Origin: Zychaea mexicana
Lineage: Eukaryota; Mucoromycota; Mucoromycetes; Mucorales; Lichtheimiaceae
Length of the DNA stretch: 64,000 nt
Assembly: GCF_025766255.1 (NCBI RefSeq)
Contig: NW_026516786.1
Span: 62,001-126,000, forward strand
Direction of reading: 5' to 3'
Shown here: one piece after another, positions 35,615 to 48,000 of the stretch
How the letters are laid out: each line of letters begins with the position of its first letter
Position numbering within the stretch: the first letter of the stretch is position 1
Translations under genes and position numbers: made by a program
The notes under the pieces: model-generated
What the model was told of the DNA's origin: nothing
What the model saw: the letters and a program-made list of their open reading frames with translations, nothing else
Database searches by the model: none

Positions 35615-36999
35615 CTAAAGTTTAGCCTTTGGTTCAGGTACATTGACGTTCTTCTCCAAATCAAAGTCTTGCATACGACCACGGATATAAATGCGATGAC
35701 GATCACCGGCTTGACCAGACGGCTTGCCCGTCCAAATGTCTAGGTAGGTCTCATCGCCAGGATATGCCAAGAAAGAATGGTAGCCCTCCTTTGCTCTAGC
35801 AGTATCAGTTTCTTTAACTTTACCCTGCTGTGGCATCACAGTCGAGATACGTCCATCGCTTGTTCTCAATGCACCCACACCGGCTTTGTTGGCAATATTA
35901 TTGTAGTCCTTAAAAGATGCCATGGTGTGAAGACAATACCATTGAGGTGGGAACAGGACGATTTTATGCTCACGCCATACCGACAATGCTACATACCAAA
36001 ATATTAGGATTACTTGATTGCTATGACGATCCTTAATATGACGGCACCCGGGCACAAGCACTCCTACGAAAGTTATCTTCACAGAGATCATACCTTCTTC
36101 GGGTGTGAACCAATCAAGCTGGACTAATTCCTTGCCATCAGCCACAGTTGTTTCTTGAACAGCGATCGAGGGATCGAGCACCGTGAGAAAGAATTGTGTG
36201 TTGTAACGCCGACGTTCGACCGCAGGAGTTATCCAATTTGCAAATGGAATCAGTGTATCAACTGCAGGTACCAGTTTGTATGTTTCGCACAGGACTTTGA
36301 ACTGCGAAGCGTCGTTGTGGACACGTTCACGCCATGCTTCTCTAGCAGCTGCATCTTTAAACACAGTATGTGCAGGCGGATGTGTCAACAAAAGGCCCGA
36401 TTCTTCAAACGTTTCTCGAATCGCACAAATTTTGCTTGTAAGTCTAATTAAATGAGATTTATTATGGCACAGTGGTTAGAAAGGACATCCAGCTATTGGT
36501 TAGTAAGCCGAACAGGTCGTCGTCAAAAAGCAGTAGCCAATATTTACTCTGAAACGCTATCGAATTTCCATGCCTCATCTTGCTTATCTACGACACCGCC
36601 TGGAAAAACGTGTGCATTGATGAAGCTGCTCTTTGCATTTCTATTCCGAGAATACACCTTCAAGAGTCAATTTCAATTTCTGTTCGTATGTAGGAGTCAG
36701 TAGTAGAAAGAGACTTTCTCAATTTAGCAAGTATATACCTCTTCATCATTAGCAGCTGGTAATTGTGTCCTGTGGCTGTTTGGCTAGTGGGAGCCACCAC
36801 AATGAGTCTGTTATACACAGAATTATTACATGTATAATAACAACATATACATATTAGCGAAAAAACGTGTGTAGCCAGGAAAGAAGAAAAGCAATAATAT
36901 ACGATGCTCTTTTTACGTTGAGGAAGGTCGAATTTCTTTTGCGATTGCCTGGGACACGATTGTCGACATTGTTCTAGTGGTTGTCACGGTTCTCATCAT
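35615..36999 (-). CDS. NUDT7/NUDT19-like Nudix diphosphatase with PTS1
   Basis: Probably cleaves CoA or acyl-CoA at the diphosphate to 3',5'-ADP and (acyl-)phosphopantetheine. Five exons: 36917-36999, 36739-36807, 36548-36640, 36094-36443 and 35615-35988; 322 aa. The Nudix box is split by extra residues, as in NUDT19: FPGGVVDKQDEAW, then RETFEESGLLL with the metal-binding Glu residues. ANWITPAVERRRYNTQFFLT is the family's downstream signature. The last three residues, AKL, fit a type-1 peroxisomal targeting signal. The basic, Thr/Ser-rich N-terminus (MMRTVTTTRTMSTIVSQA) could also act as a mitochondrial presequence. An unspliced reading would extend through the last intron and is rejected because it disrupts the domain. 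Confidence 0.88.
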
Positions 37000-37153
37000 G
37001 GCTTCAGGCCCCTTTTATACGATATTTCTGAACTGTGGGGAAACGACCGAAAGGGGTCTCACGTTACGTAGTTTGATTATTTAATACACAGCCATGTGAA
37101 ATAAATGTATGTAAGCTTTTTTACTTTTATTTTTTTTTCTACAAGTTATTATT

Positions 37154-40100
37154 TTACAAAGTGGTGGGGTTATAGAATCCTACATTGCGCCAGAATGCAA
37201 GATGTTTCTTTAGCAAGGTCTCGCCAAAAGCGGGTGCTTGTGCTAAAACAGGTGCCAACTCGGCCGTCTTTTCAGTTTCCCACACGGGCATTGTGGCAGT
37301 TTCTTCACTGGAAGAGGACGATTGAAAGTTGGCTTCAAAGAACGACATTAGTCGGTATGCGGGATTGTCCTGGTGCTTGCTCAACGCTTCGACCCACTGT
37401 TCAGGCTCAACGACGTCAAATTTCATACCACTTGCTTGCATAGCCTTTAGCACGTCAGACCATCCGACTCTGCTTGGATTCACAATATGATAGACGCCTT
37501 CGCCAAACTGGTTTGATGCGCCTAGTTTGAGCATAATAGTAACAATGCTCGTGGCAGCAAAGTCAACGGGCAGCCAGTCGACAGTGACCGATGCCAAGTT
37601 GGGCATCAATCCAAGTTGCGTACCACCAACCATCAATAAAGGATATTGTTCCGAAGTGTTCCAGACGCCGTGCTCGGTATCACCGCAAACTTGACCCATA
37701 CGCTCGACAATACAAGGGAAATTCTTTTGCTGGGTCAAATAGTGAAACAGGTGCTCAACAATATACTTGGATTGGGCATAACCCATCGGCATGGCAACGT
37801 GAGGATCCTTGGGAGAAGGCAATTCGGGCACGGTGTCTTTACCGTAGGCAGCAGTAGCACTAATACTAGATACAACATGGACATGTATGGGATCTTCTTT
37901 GCGATAGGCAAACTGGAGCAGGTTGTACAAGCCTCGGATGCACTCGCGATCAAAGTGTTGGACAGGCTGGTTGAAATCCAAAAGCCAGGCACAATGTTGG
38001 ATAATGGTCACCTCCTTCTTGAGTTTGTTGTACGTTGCTTCCTCCCAACCCAGATACGGCTTGTCGAGTTGCATGGTCAATGCTTCCACCTTGTTATCTT
38101 TTTCAAGCAATGATGTATCTAGCAAACGATCTTGGAACGACTTGTGCAAGCGTTGCATCAGGTTGTTGCCACGGACCAAGCAGTAAATCTTTTTCACGTT
38201 GGGCGATAAGATCAAATCGCGCAACATAAACGCGCCCAGTGAGCCTGTTGCTCCGGATAACAAGACTGTTTGTTGTTCCTTTGATCGGGCATTCTTAATT
38301 GGTTTGGGGGCCACAGGGAAATCGGCATCAGCACGCTTGATATAATCATCGAGAAGAGCTTGGGTGTCTTGATATCTTGCTTCACGTTGAGCATCCTGGT
38401 CTTGAGGCTCGCCAGCAGTGAGGGCCTCCTTCATCGAAGCTAAGGTAGGATGTTCAAACAGAAAGTTGCTGGGCACATTTTCAAAGCGGGTGGCAAGACG
38501 ATTGCGTAGTTGAATGGCAAGCAAGGAGTTCAAACCGTAGTCGAACAAGGATGCATTGGCGTCAATGGGGCTCTTGCGGAGAACTTGAACAGCAGCTTGG
38601 GCAAGGAAAGCGTCAATATCGAGCTGTGCGTCTCCATCAGCTGCACCAGTAGCGGTAGTAGCGGGTCCTTGGAAAAAGTCATTGTACATCTTATCAATTT
38701 GTTCTTGGAACTCAATGATGGCTCGCTTGCGCACTACATTGCCTTTGAGTGTGGTTGGCAATTGTCGGCTCAGTGGTAAAATATAGATCATTTGGGGCAA
38801 AATCGTGCTGTGGCTGGGTGCGACATTGTTGGCACGTTCGACGGCTTCACGCACTAATCAATCATCAAACAATTTTAATATCTCACTGAAGGAAAGAGGG
38901 ACGCTATCTGAGTTAGTTACCTTGAGCAATCGTTTCTTCAGGTGTGTAATTGTGTGCGTGCTCTTGATCAAGTTCGACCAAAGCAGCAGTACATTGTTTG
39001 TTTTCGCCGATAACTGTACAGCATCGAACTACCTTAGCACTACTGATTCGATGTTCCATGGGTACAGGGTTGGTCTTTTCACCGTTCTCCCTACAATTCG
39101 TAGCAAAGTTAATGTTATCGTCATTAATTATCATACCATAAACGCTCCTTTCATATTTCTTTATATATGGCTTACATGACAAGTGTATCATCATTACGGC
39201 CAAGATGGCGCCAGTAGCCCGACTTGGGTGGATCCTCCATGAACAGGTCGTTGGTGGCATAATCGCCGTTAGGTCGGTTGCCAGCATTTGTGGCCAGAGC
39301 AGGGCAATCGGCCTTGATAACAAGATGATAGATACCCTTGGCTTCATCATGAGGTTCCCAAATACAGTAAGGAATTAAGGGTAATGCTGGTCGAAAAGCA
39401 TACCATTGTTCGTAGCCCTGAGTGATGTTGGAAACTGCCATGGCATTGATTTCTAATAATCATTAAGAGTTGATTATCAGATATTATTTTCTAGCAGTTC
39501 AAAATAATCAATTTACCTGTCGTGCCATAAACACTTCGTACGTTCATGCCTCGGGCGTTCAAAAAGTCACCGGCAGGCTTTCTGAGTGCCGCACCACCGT
39601 ATAAACAGAACTTGATACGGCTAAACGAATCATTCTGGGTGTCCTCGATATACTCAGCGACTTGTTCCAGAATCATGGGAGGCAATCCCATCATAGTAAC
39701 ACCGTACTTGTCAATGGCACCAGCAAGCTCACGAGGAGTAGGCGGTAAACGACCAAAGATCATGCAGCTGGCACCAAACAGAATAGGCATGAAGTTTGTA
39801 AATACGCCAAAGACGTGGAACAATGGCATAGAAGACAGCATAACATCGGAGGAATTCATGAAAGGCGCGTCTTGCTGCATTTGGAATGACAACACTTGGA
39901 CTAACCAATACAAATAGCGGTTGCTAAGTCTAATGGGTTTCGGGAACGACGTTGAGCCGGAACTGTGGATGATCAATGCGATCTTTTCAATGTCGTCCTT
40001 GGTGGAGGGTGCGCGCTTGAAATCCGATGTGTATGAATTAAGGTGTTCCAAATCCAAAGGTGACAGAATACTGACTCCACATCCACCGGGGACTTGTTCA

Positions 40101-40495
40101 GCACACTCCTTGACCAATGCGCTGTATTTCTTGCTTGCGACGAGAAAATGGGAGCCAGTCTTCGTCAGGAGATCCACGTTGGCAGCGACAGAATTGCGCG
40201 GCGATAGAGCCAACAGAGCAGGCTGAAGCTTAAATATAGCGAGCATGGAAATCATGTAGTAGATGGAATGGTCAGCCACCAAACCAATCGAATCGACGCC
40301 TTGCACAGCCGGTGCCCATTTGTTTGCCAAATTATTTGCGATGCGGTCGATTTGACAGTAGGTCATGGTCTTGAATTCCTGGGTGTTTGGTAATTGGTAG
40401 CGCACAAACGTGTTGTCAGCGTAGCGTTGAACTTGCTGTTCAAATAGGTTGATGAAAGAGTACAAATGGCTATAATCAAATGTTTCGACGGTCAT
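37154..40495 (-). CDS. A-T-R adenylate-forming reductase (NRPS-like)
   Basis: Single-module enzyme that adenylates a carboxylic acid, loads it on phosphopantetheine and releases it as an aldehyde with NADPH. Four exons: 39517-40495, 39176-39452, 38921-39090 and 37154-38853; 1041 aa. Adenylation domain: HSSGSTSFPKP at 177-187, YGTTE near 323-327, GRNDDTLVMENGEK near 413. Carrier domain: DYGLNSLLAIQL with the attachment Ser near 585. Reductase: LSGATGSLG (NADP loop) near 675, VVSSISATAAYGK, and catalytic Tyr and Lys in GYAQSKY near 834-838. It lacks the condensation domain of a true NRPS and the N-terminal layout of Lys2, so alpha-aminoadipate reductase is unlikely. Aryl acid is a common substrate of fungal relatives; here it is inference. 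Confidence 0.92.
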
Positions 40496-43235
40496 ATTGC
40501 TGTTGTTGATGATGAGTTACAAAAAGGTGAGATGGATGATATAATCAAAGTAGAAAATGCAAACGAGTATATGAAAGATGCAGTATTTATCGTTTATAAT
40601 TGAATAATAAGAGGAAGTCGACGGGTTTATATATTTTTTTCTCCAATGCAAAGGGGCGCGTCTAATTCTTTGATCTATTGCAGCAGATCATACGTAAATG
40701 TATATCCGGTGGACATTAGTTTAGTATGGATGTAATTCTGCATCAACCGCGTTAAATTAACATCCGAAAAGGGGGTGGGTGGGGGTTTGTATAAAGGGTT
40801 TTGATCGGCGGAACCTCGGGTTCCGAAAGCTCCGGTCATGGATTGCCACACGAAAAATGTGACACAAGTAATTTGTTAGGACCCTTTTGATTACATTATT
40901 TGATCAAGACATTAAGCACCACCACAATGGGAGGTGGAAAGGGAGGATGCTGGTACAAGAGGTCCTCAAAGGACTTCGTATGCATGATGACAATAACGCC
41001 TTAGAAGTAGAATAATTTGCCGGCATTGCGAGTACTTTTTTAAGGAGATGCAGCAGAAGCAATACTAAGTACGCAATCCCACATCCGTATTATTTTATCT
41101 CAGTCTGTGTGATTTCTCACTAAGCCCTTGGCAGATCCAACATTATATTGATTTTGGTCCTTCTCTGAGTCACAATTTCTTTTCTACTATTATATGTGCC
41201 CGCGAGAAAACTCATCCTAGCACGTATTTAACTCATTTTGCTAAATGTGCATTCAAGAGAGTAGCTCGTGCTGCCCATATGATGATTTTGAAGTCTCTTT
41301 CTCCGATCTATACTTTGAAAAGACGCTTCTCAACACTATACTTCGTCACCTAGTGTATTCAGTCATCATAAGAAGGGCTTAACATGTTTTGACAGCTGTC
41401 CCGAATTCAAAAGCTCGTATATCATTACAGTGCAGTGAGTACAGGTGGTGACGTAGTGTCTAACGGCATACTGCCATGGAGATTTCGGAAAAACAAAAGT
41501 CCTTTGCATGACTCGCGTGCTGCTTCAATCAGCGGATCAGAGAAAGTCTTCCGTTCTAAGTACAGAAGCGCCCTTTAATTAAAAGCTGGAAAAGCTTTCC
41601 CCGTAAACTTCTACAGCACTCAAGTAAAAAATGCAACTATCGATATGCTCAACATCAACATTGCCAGCAAATCTTGTTTGCGTATGTTTCGCTGCAATTT
41701 ATTCTCGCAAGGTGCCCAACACCAAAATGTGAATGAGTGGAGTAGAAACGATAAGTAGTTGACCGATTGAACTTTCTTGTTGTCGTGTACACTCACCACA
41801 GTTTCACAAACACTTGTCATTAATACACTAAGGGTTTATTTTCAGCAATCCATTCAGAAAAGGTGTTTTTGCCAAGAGCGAAATGTGATATGTACTGTAT
41901 GTTTGTCTGCTTTACAAAAGCTACTCGGATAAAAGATCATATTACTTTTTGATTGTGTCAGTACAAAATAGTTAAGGGATGCGCGGGTGCGCTGCCGAAG
42001 GGCCTTTGCTGTTTTCGTCTTGTTTCAATAGAACTTGCGCAAGACATGGTTTTCCAATATACTCTCAGATACCCGTTATGCTGTTACAAAGATTAAGCGT
42101 CAACTAGTTGCATCGCTGCTTACAACATAATATGTACTATGTATTGTCGAAATAGATATCATTTGTGTGTGTGGGTACAGCAATGATTACGAGACTTGAT
42201 GACGAAGATTTTAATTACTTCAAGGCAGCTAATAAAGCTACCAGATGGGTGCTGTATTTATAGTGGTGGTAAATTCAACAAGCAGACAAGTAGAGCTTCC
42301 CTAAAATTACCAATAGTTAGAACATACATCTTCTTATTTCATTGAAGGTATATAGCAGCATATTCCTGCGTTAGCACGTCTCAGACAATATTGTAGTAGG
42401 CATATACGTGTGGATAATCATTTCTTTTCTCTGAGAAAATATACATATATATACGATAATAGAGCCCACGGTAGAATTAGGTGGATGTGCAGCTGTCCTA
42501 GTTAAAATTTCCTGTAAAATATTTTCGAGTTAGTAGAAAAAATTACAGCAACTGATTGAACGTTACCGTCGTGGATGTGTCAACAAACCATCAAAGGGGC
42601 CGAATTTTGAGCCAAAGTGACGATATTTCTTATTGGCAAGGACATGGGCGAAGAATGGTACGGGTACCCGCTTATAAGATTAGAATGGTACTGTTGCAAT
42701 GTACGTAATACGACAAGGACAGAAGCTTCCAGCGGCCAATCTTTGGGCCGGCGGAGTGATAAGCATGCAGATATCTTCTACAAACTATTTCCTCGTGCAC
42801 GTTCAATACTGTATCTTCTGCAACTTTTCTTGAGAAAGTTGTTTGCATCGGATGAACATACAAGTAGTGATACGGAAATAGAAGCGATAGAAGCAAAAAC
42901 AAACACTTATAAAGATGCTATCTTTTTAATTCGGAATTTTGTTTATCAACTTATTACACTTGGCTCACTTTGTCTATGAGTTTACTTTACTCGTCTTTTG
43001 ATGTAATAGATCATTATAATTTTGCACTTCCGCTTTCTTGCGTTGGTTGCTAACGACATAAATCCACCACAAAGTGTCAATCAATAGAATAGTTGTCTGA
43101 TGTATGTTTTATTTTGTTTTTGTGAGTTCAGGTGAAGGAGTGGACGGGGTATATAGACAACAAATTCATGGTGGAATGGATCATAATTGTACAGATTCAT
43201 AAATAAAAGACTGATTGGACATGAATAAAGTTTAA
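40496..43235. other. Gene-poor region, 2.7 kb
   Basis: Besides the A-T-R promoter I see no recognisable gene. A plus-strand frame at 42617-42979 (about 120 codons) has a protein-like middle (SDKHADIFYKLFPRARSILY, then an acidic stretch) but no known motif and a doubtful start; it could be a relic related to the degenerate gene at 43.2-43.9 kb. Confidence 0.35.
40809..40825. promoter_or_regulatory. CGG-N11-CCG palindrome upstream of the A-T-R gene
   Basis: CGGAACC-TCG-GGTTCCG is a perfect 7-bp inverted repeat with a 3-bp spacer, giving CGG and CCG triplets 11 bp apart, the spacing bound by Gal4-class Zn2Cys6 factors. It lies about 315 bp upstream of the A-T-R start. Regulator and function are inferred. 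Confidence 0.45.
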
Positions 43236-43914
43236 CTAGACATAAAAAGAAGTGAAAAAAGTCAGTGATATAAATAATACCAATATGGGTGTTAATCCTA
43301 AAGCCATCAATGTAGGGCAGGCGGATATTTCATACTTGGTTGTGGATCGTAATCGACATGTGTAGCCAGCTGGACAATCCAACACGGAGACACGTATGCG
43401 CATGTCTAACATACACGGCAGTGGAGTAATTAGCGTATTTGTTTGACACTTTCTCCGTTCATGACTTACGAAATTGATAGAAGCCAATAACCCGTAGTGG
43501 TCGTACTAATTGCTCGTTGTTCTCGCCAGCTTTTGCAGCAGCATGATCAAGCATGTTCTTTAGAACTTTAGGGCAGTGTAAATGCGACTCTACAATTTCT
43601 ATCTTGCTCATGCCATCATCGTTGATGTTTCCACCCTCAGCAGCACCATACTCGATACCATTGCGATACAACACCAGATCTGGTCGTGCAGAAGAACGCT
43701 TGAAATCAATTGCTGCCTTGCCGTTGATACCCCGGTCGCTATTATCACTGACGGTGACAGCTACAGATGTGTGGTCTCTGCAGAAGTAACAAACAATCGA
43801 CAACGAGTGTTAGGCGTCTAGAAATCAGAAAGATGATTGTCCACTAATCGTTACCTTCTTGTCTCAAAATTCAGATTTTGAATTGCTCTATCGAGCACAA
43901 GTGAATGGCATAGG
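43236..43914 (-). pseudogene. PD-(D/E)xK-like Mucorales family gene, probably truncated
   Basis: Three exons join in frame: 43855-43914, 43470-43777 and 43236-43405. The product includes DRAIQNLNFETRRDHTSVAV, then SSARPDLVLYRNGIEYGAAE, then ESHLHCPKVLKNMLDHAAAK and VSVLDCPAGYTCRL. The PD...EYGxxE pattern and CPKVLKxML segment resemble a lineage-expanded family of uncharacterised proteins in Mucorales, perhaps PD-(D/E)xK nuclease-like; that link is from memory of the family style, not a search. Upstream, an exon-like piece near 44000-44040 ends in a GTAAGT donor but its frame does not fit, and no start codon was found. I therefore call it a 5'-truncated or frameshifted relic. Confidence 0.4.
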
Positions 43915-45067
43915 CTGTGTGGTGATATAATTAGTTAACATGCTCAAATGTACCAATAATTGCCACTAGTGCACGTTGTGCTATATACTTACTGTAGAAA
44001 ACTTAATGAGTCCTATATAGTTGTACCGTAACATGCTGCTCCTGCTCACTATCGTTTACGTGCTTAAAAAATGCTAAGGCTTTCCTTTCCTCACTATATA
44101 CATAAAGAACAACTTTCCCCTTTAATGTTGCAAATCAAATAAACACATCTCCACAATTTTATGAGCATCAACTTATGTTACATTATACAAAACGAAAAAA
44201 AGGTGGTCAATACATATGCACCCCTATCAACATCACGCTATTATTATCATCGGCTCACACCTGCAAAATGCCACGAGTGCCATGCGTTGCTATCATACAG
44301 TACAACATTGCGTCGTTCGTGTAACCCTATAGCATGTTAAACCCGTTTCTCCTTAAACTCCACTGTTTATATGATCGACAGGAGGAAAGGAAGGTTGGAA
44401 TTATCATGCATTTTACACATAGACAGCCCCCCCATTCCTACACATATTGCTTATCCATTGTCTTCCTTAATTTTAAGGCCCTTCCTCTCCCTGCGACTAG
44501 CCTTTTGAGCGAGCATGTTCTAAATTCCATCTAGTTAGTATTATCTAGTATCTTTCTAATACAGATATTTTATTTTTTGTACTGTATACTGTTGCATTAC
44601 ATGATCAATGTAGAAAGATGTTAGAAACACAACAACATCCATTAAAGATTACTGTATCGACTTCATTTTGAAATCCTCCCCTTGCACAGCAGTATTTCCC
44701 CTTGCTTGCCATACGATTCACAACGATTCACAAATACATTCTAATAAAGAACACACGGACACTCCATATGATATACTGTATGTTCATACATACATCATTT
44801 GAATGATCCGGGCTCTCTTGCTTTTTTTATCTTGCTTTCCTTATTACTGTATCTATTTAATTGCCTATACTATATGTGTGATACCATGTAGTTTTTATAC
44901 ACATTTAAATGTTGGTGACCAGCTTTTCCTAGGTTTGTTGTACGCGGAAAAGAATTGTGACACATTGTAAGTAATAATGAATATGATGTGTGATAAGGTT
45001 ACAATGTAAAAGATACCACGCTTTCATGTAACCTGTGATGAACTGGCAAAGATATTTCTCCTCAAAA
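43915..45067. other. Spacer between degenerate gene and MYSM1-like gene
   Basis: AT-rich, no gene seen. Several TACTGTA words occur near 44578-44845. The last 150 bp are the 3' flank of the MYSM1-like gene. Confidence 0.4.
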
Positions 45068-48000
45068 TCATGCAGGAGTATGCGTTTCATTACTATTACT
45101 ACTACTGCTACTATTACTACTATTACTACTAGCAGCACTGTTATTATTCGTTTCGGGTAACGGTAATGATGACGATAGTAATGGTGAGGGATTTGCAGCT
45201 TCAGCTATAACAGCAGCGGTAGTCGTGGAAGTTTCATGATCATTAAGGATGTTGTTATCATTGCTATGACCGTCATCATTAATCGGTGATAAACTGCTTG
45301 ATTTGATGGTATCGGTAACAAATTGACTCAGCATCAGCTGCCGTACCCGCTCCAGGTACTCTGTCACTTGATCAGCCGGTAAAAATAGGTTGGCTCGTAT
45401 AGAATCCAACAACTTGTCCAATCGTGTTCGTGACCCAGTAAATGGGTGTAGCATGTTTACTTTACTGTTGCATTAAAAAAACCAAACAAACAGGTTGTTT
45501 AAATGTAAATGTAAGTATGTAATTGGATACGGACGAGCGAAAAGAGAGAGGGAAAGAAAAAGAAAAAGAAAAGCTTACTGTTCATAATCCTTGAATTCTC
45601 CAACCAGTTTTAAAAATTCTTGAAATACCTGTGGCGAGACCTGCCCGCTTTGATAAACCATTCTTTTACATGCGTACGGAACGCCTACATATGGAACCAG
45701 TTAGCATATAATACACGACTAAGGTCTCTCCCTGTTTCAGATGACGACGTACGGAATGGGGCAGATTCATTCCATCGCGGACTGATATGAATGTACTGTA
45801 TTATGGAGTGGTCGCTAACAGTCTCAGTGTCGTAAGGAGTGACAATGACGCCGATAAATGGTTCATCGCCCGTATTTTCATGACGGAATAGAGTCTATCG
45901 GTAATAAAGTTGTATATACGTAAACACACACGCGTTTTCTTTGAATGGTCCGCTGTATATACCTGGTATGATGTTTGGTTTTCGATATCCCGTATACTTG
46001 GATGCGGTTCAAATGTAGGATGGGAATGGTACCAACCGACGACACTATACCCTTTTTCTGCAAAGACCTCACGCGCCTTCATCTCGGAAGCAGGATCCAT
46101 TTCACACTACATGCAGGGGAAAGAAAATCATATGTGATTCATAGCAATCCAAGTCATTAATTTAACGTATTATATAATAAATTATGTGATCTTGCTGAAG
46201 GGATTTGCGAGACGTTACCTGGATACCAGTACTTGTACTTTTACATGGAAATACACTTTGTACTTTAAGGACCTTTTGGTTGCCACCACCACTGCTATTA
46301 CCTCCTTGCTCGTTATCCACGAAGTTACCACCCAACAAGCCAATGATTTCCGTGTGTGCCAAATGAGAATGAAAGTCCATGATAAGCTGACAAAAGCAAA
46401 CAAACCATATTAAATGAAGGAATTAGTAAATAAAATGGTTTGTTGTCTTGACAGACATCATTTTCGCGATAGTCGTCCTATCCCCTGGATCATTTAAAGA
46501 TTCTCACTTACCAAGGCATCACTCGTGATGTCAACGATAAATGGAGCCGGGTATTCATCATCATAGTATTCCAGTGGAACCAGCCGAAATGGATCATAGC
46601 CGCTGCCATCGAAATGATGGTGTGGTCGCTTGATGACTCGTTTAGGCCTCGAAGGTGGTGTAATTTCTGCTGATCTGAAACGCTTGAGTACCTGCACGTT
46701 GCACCCTGAAACACAATAACCTTTACTGTTGCTGTTACCCCCCCTCCCGCCCGCGCTTTCCTCGAAAATTATATGCAAAATGATATACACTTTACCCTTC
46801 TTCCCATGCTCAATGACGCGACCTTCCAACTCTTTGGGATCCACCCTAAAGCACCCACATATGTTAATAAGTCTCGCAGATGATGGGTGCATGGAAACAA
46901 AATATGATAAACACTTGCCATTCGCCAAGTTCGTTTCGTACTTTTCGCTTCCTGGGTCTGTACAATATTCACATATTGTTACTACTATTATCCTTCTAAG
47001 CTCATCTAATGATATGTTTTTGATGAAAAAGCAAGGGAATGATAGTTACCCGTCGTATCCAATGACCAGATCTGCAGCAGCGAACATATCGTCGTTGAGT
47101 GTTTCGTCATGGGCGGCTCCTGCTGCTGCTGCTGTTCCTGGTGCGGGTGCTTCACGAGGCGTCCGTTTCGGCGGCTGTCGGGGTGCATTGTTAACACAAC
47201 CCACGTTGATGGCGCCGACGTTTTCTAAATAAGCATGCACGCGACCGATGGCATTCACATCACCACAATTGGAAAGTCCTTTCCGTGCGCTTGTTTTAGT
47301 CAAGTAGCGTGGCTGACATTCCCGCCAACACTGAAGAATATGGTTCCGGATCTTGAGGTACCGGTCGGGCGTCTTGCTATGCTTGTTGCTGAACCATTCG
47401 GGATTGCTTTGTTGCTCCTCCTCAGAGATCGTGTGTTTGTCAAACTAATGTAGTGTTATAGATCATCGTCATTATCGTTCGCAGCACAGTCGATCAATAC
47501 ATAGATTTTACGATCTACCACAAGGCAGAAGAACGTTCTGTTCGCATACCAATGTACTCGTATCCGTTTGGGGTATTGTCGCTTCTGTCTCTGCTCCTGC
47601 TGTTTCCATCTCTGGCTTCACCACTGTTTCTGTCGTAGCTGGCGCTACTGTTACCGGTGATGAGGGGACTGCTGCATCCGAAGTAGAAGATGATAATGGC
47701 GATGATGCGTGTACTTGTGGATCGGGCGGTGGTCCCTGAATTGCGGGATCTTCCGGTTTTTGTGTCACGTTGTCCTCTTCAGCCTTGGCTAATTTAAGGT
47801 TGTCTGGCTCGTCATTCGTTGTTGTTGCTACTGTTTCCTGGATGGTGTGATCAGCAGAAAACACATCATATGCTTGTTCCATTGGAATCATCTGTTGTTG
47901 AGTTTTGTCGTCGTTGTAATTGCTGTTATTATCATCATCCCCAACCTCATCATCCTCCCCATCATCCATATCCTGATCAAGCGTTTCCTGGTGCTCTTTT

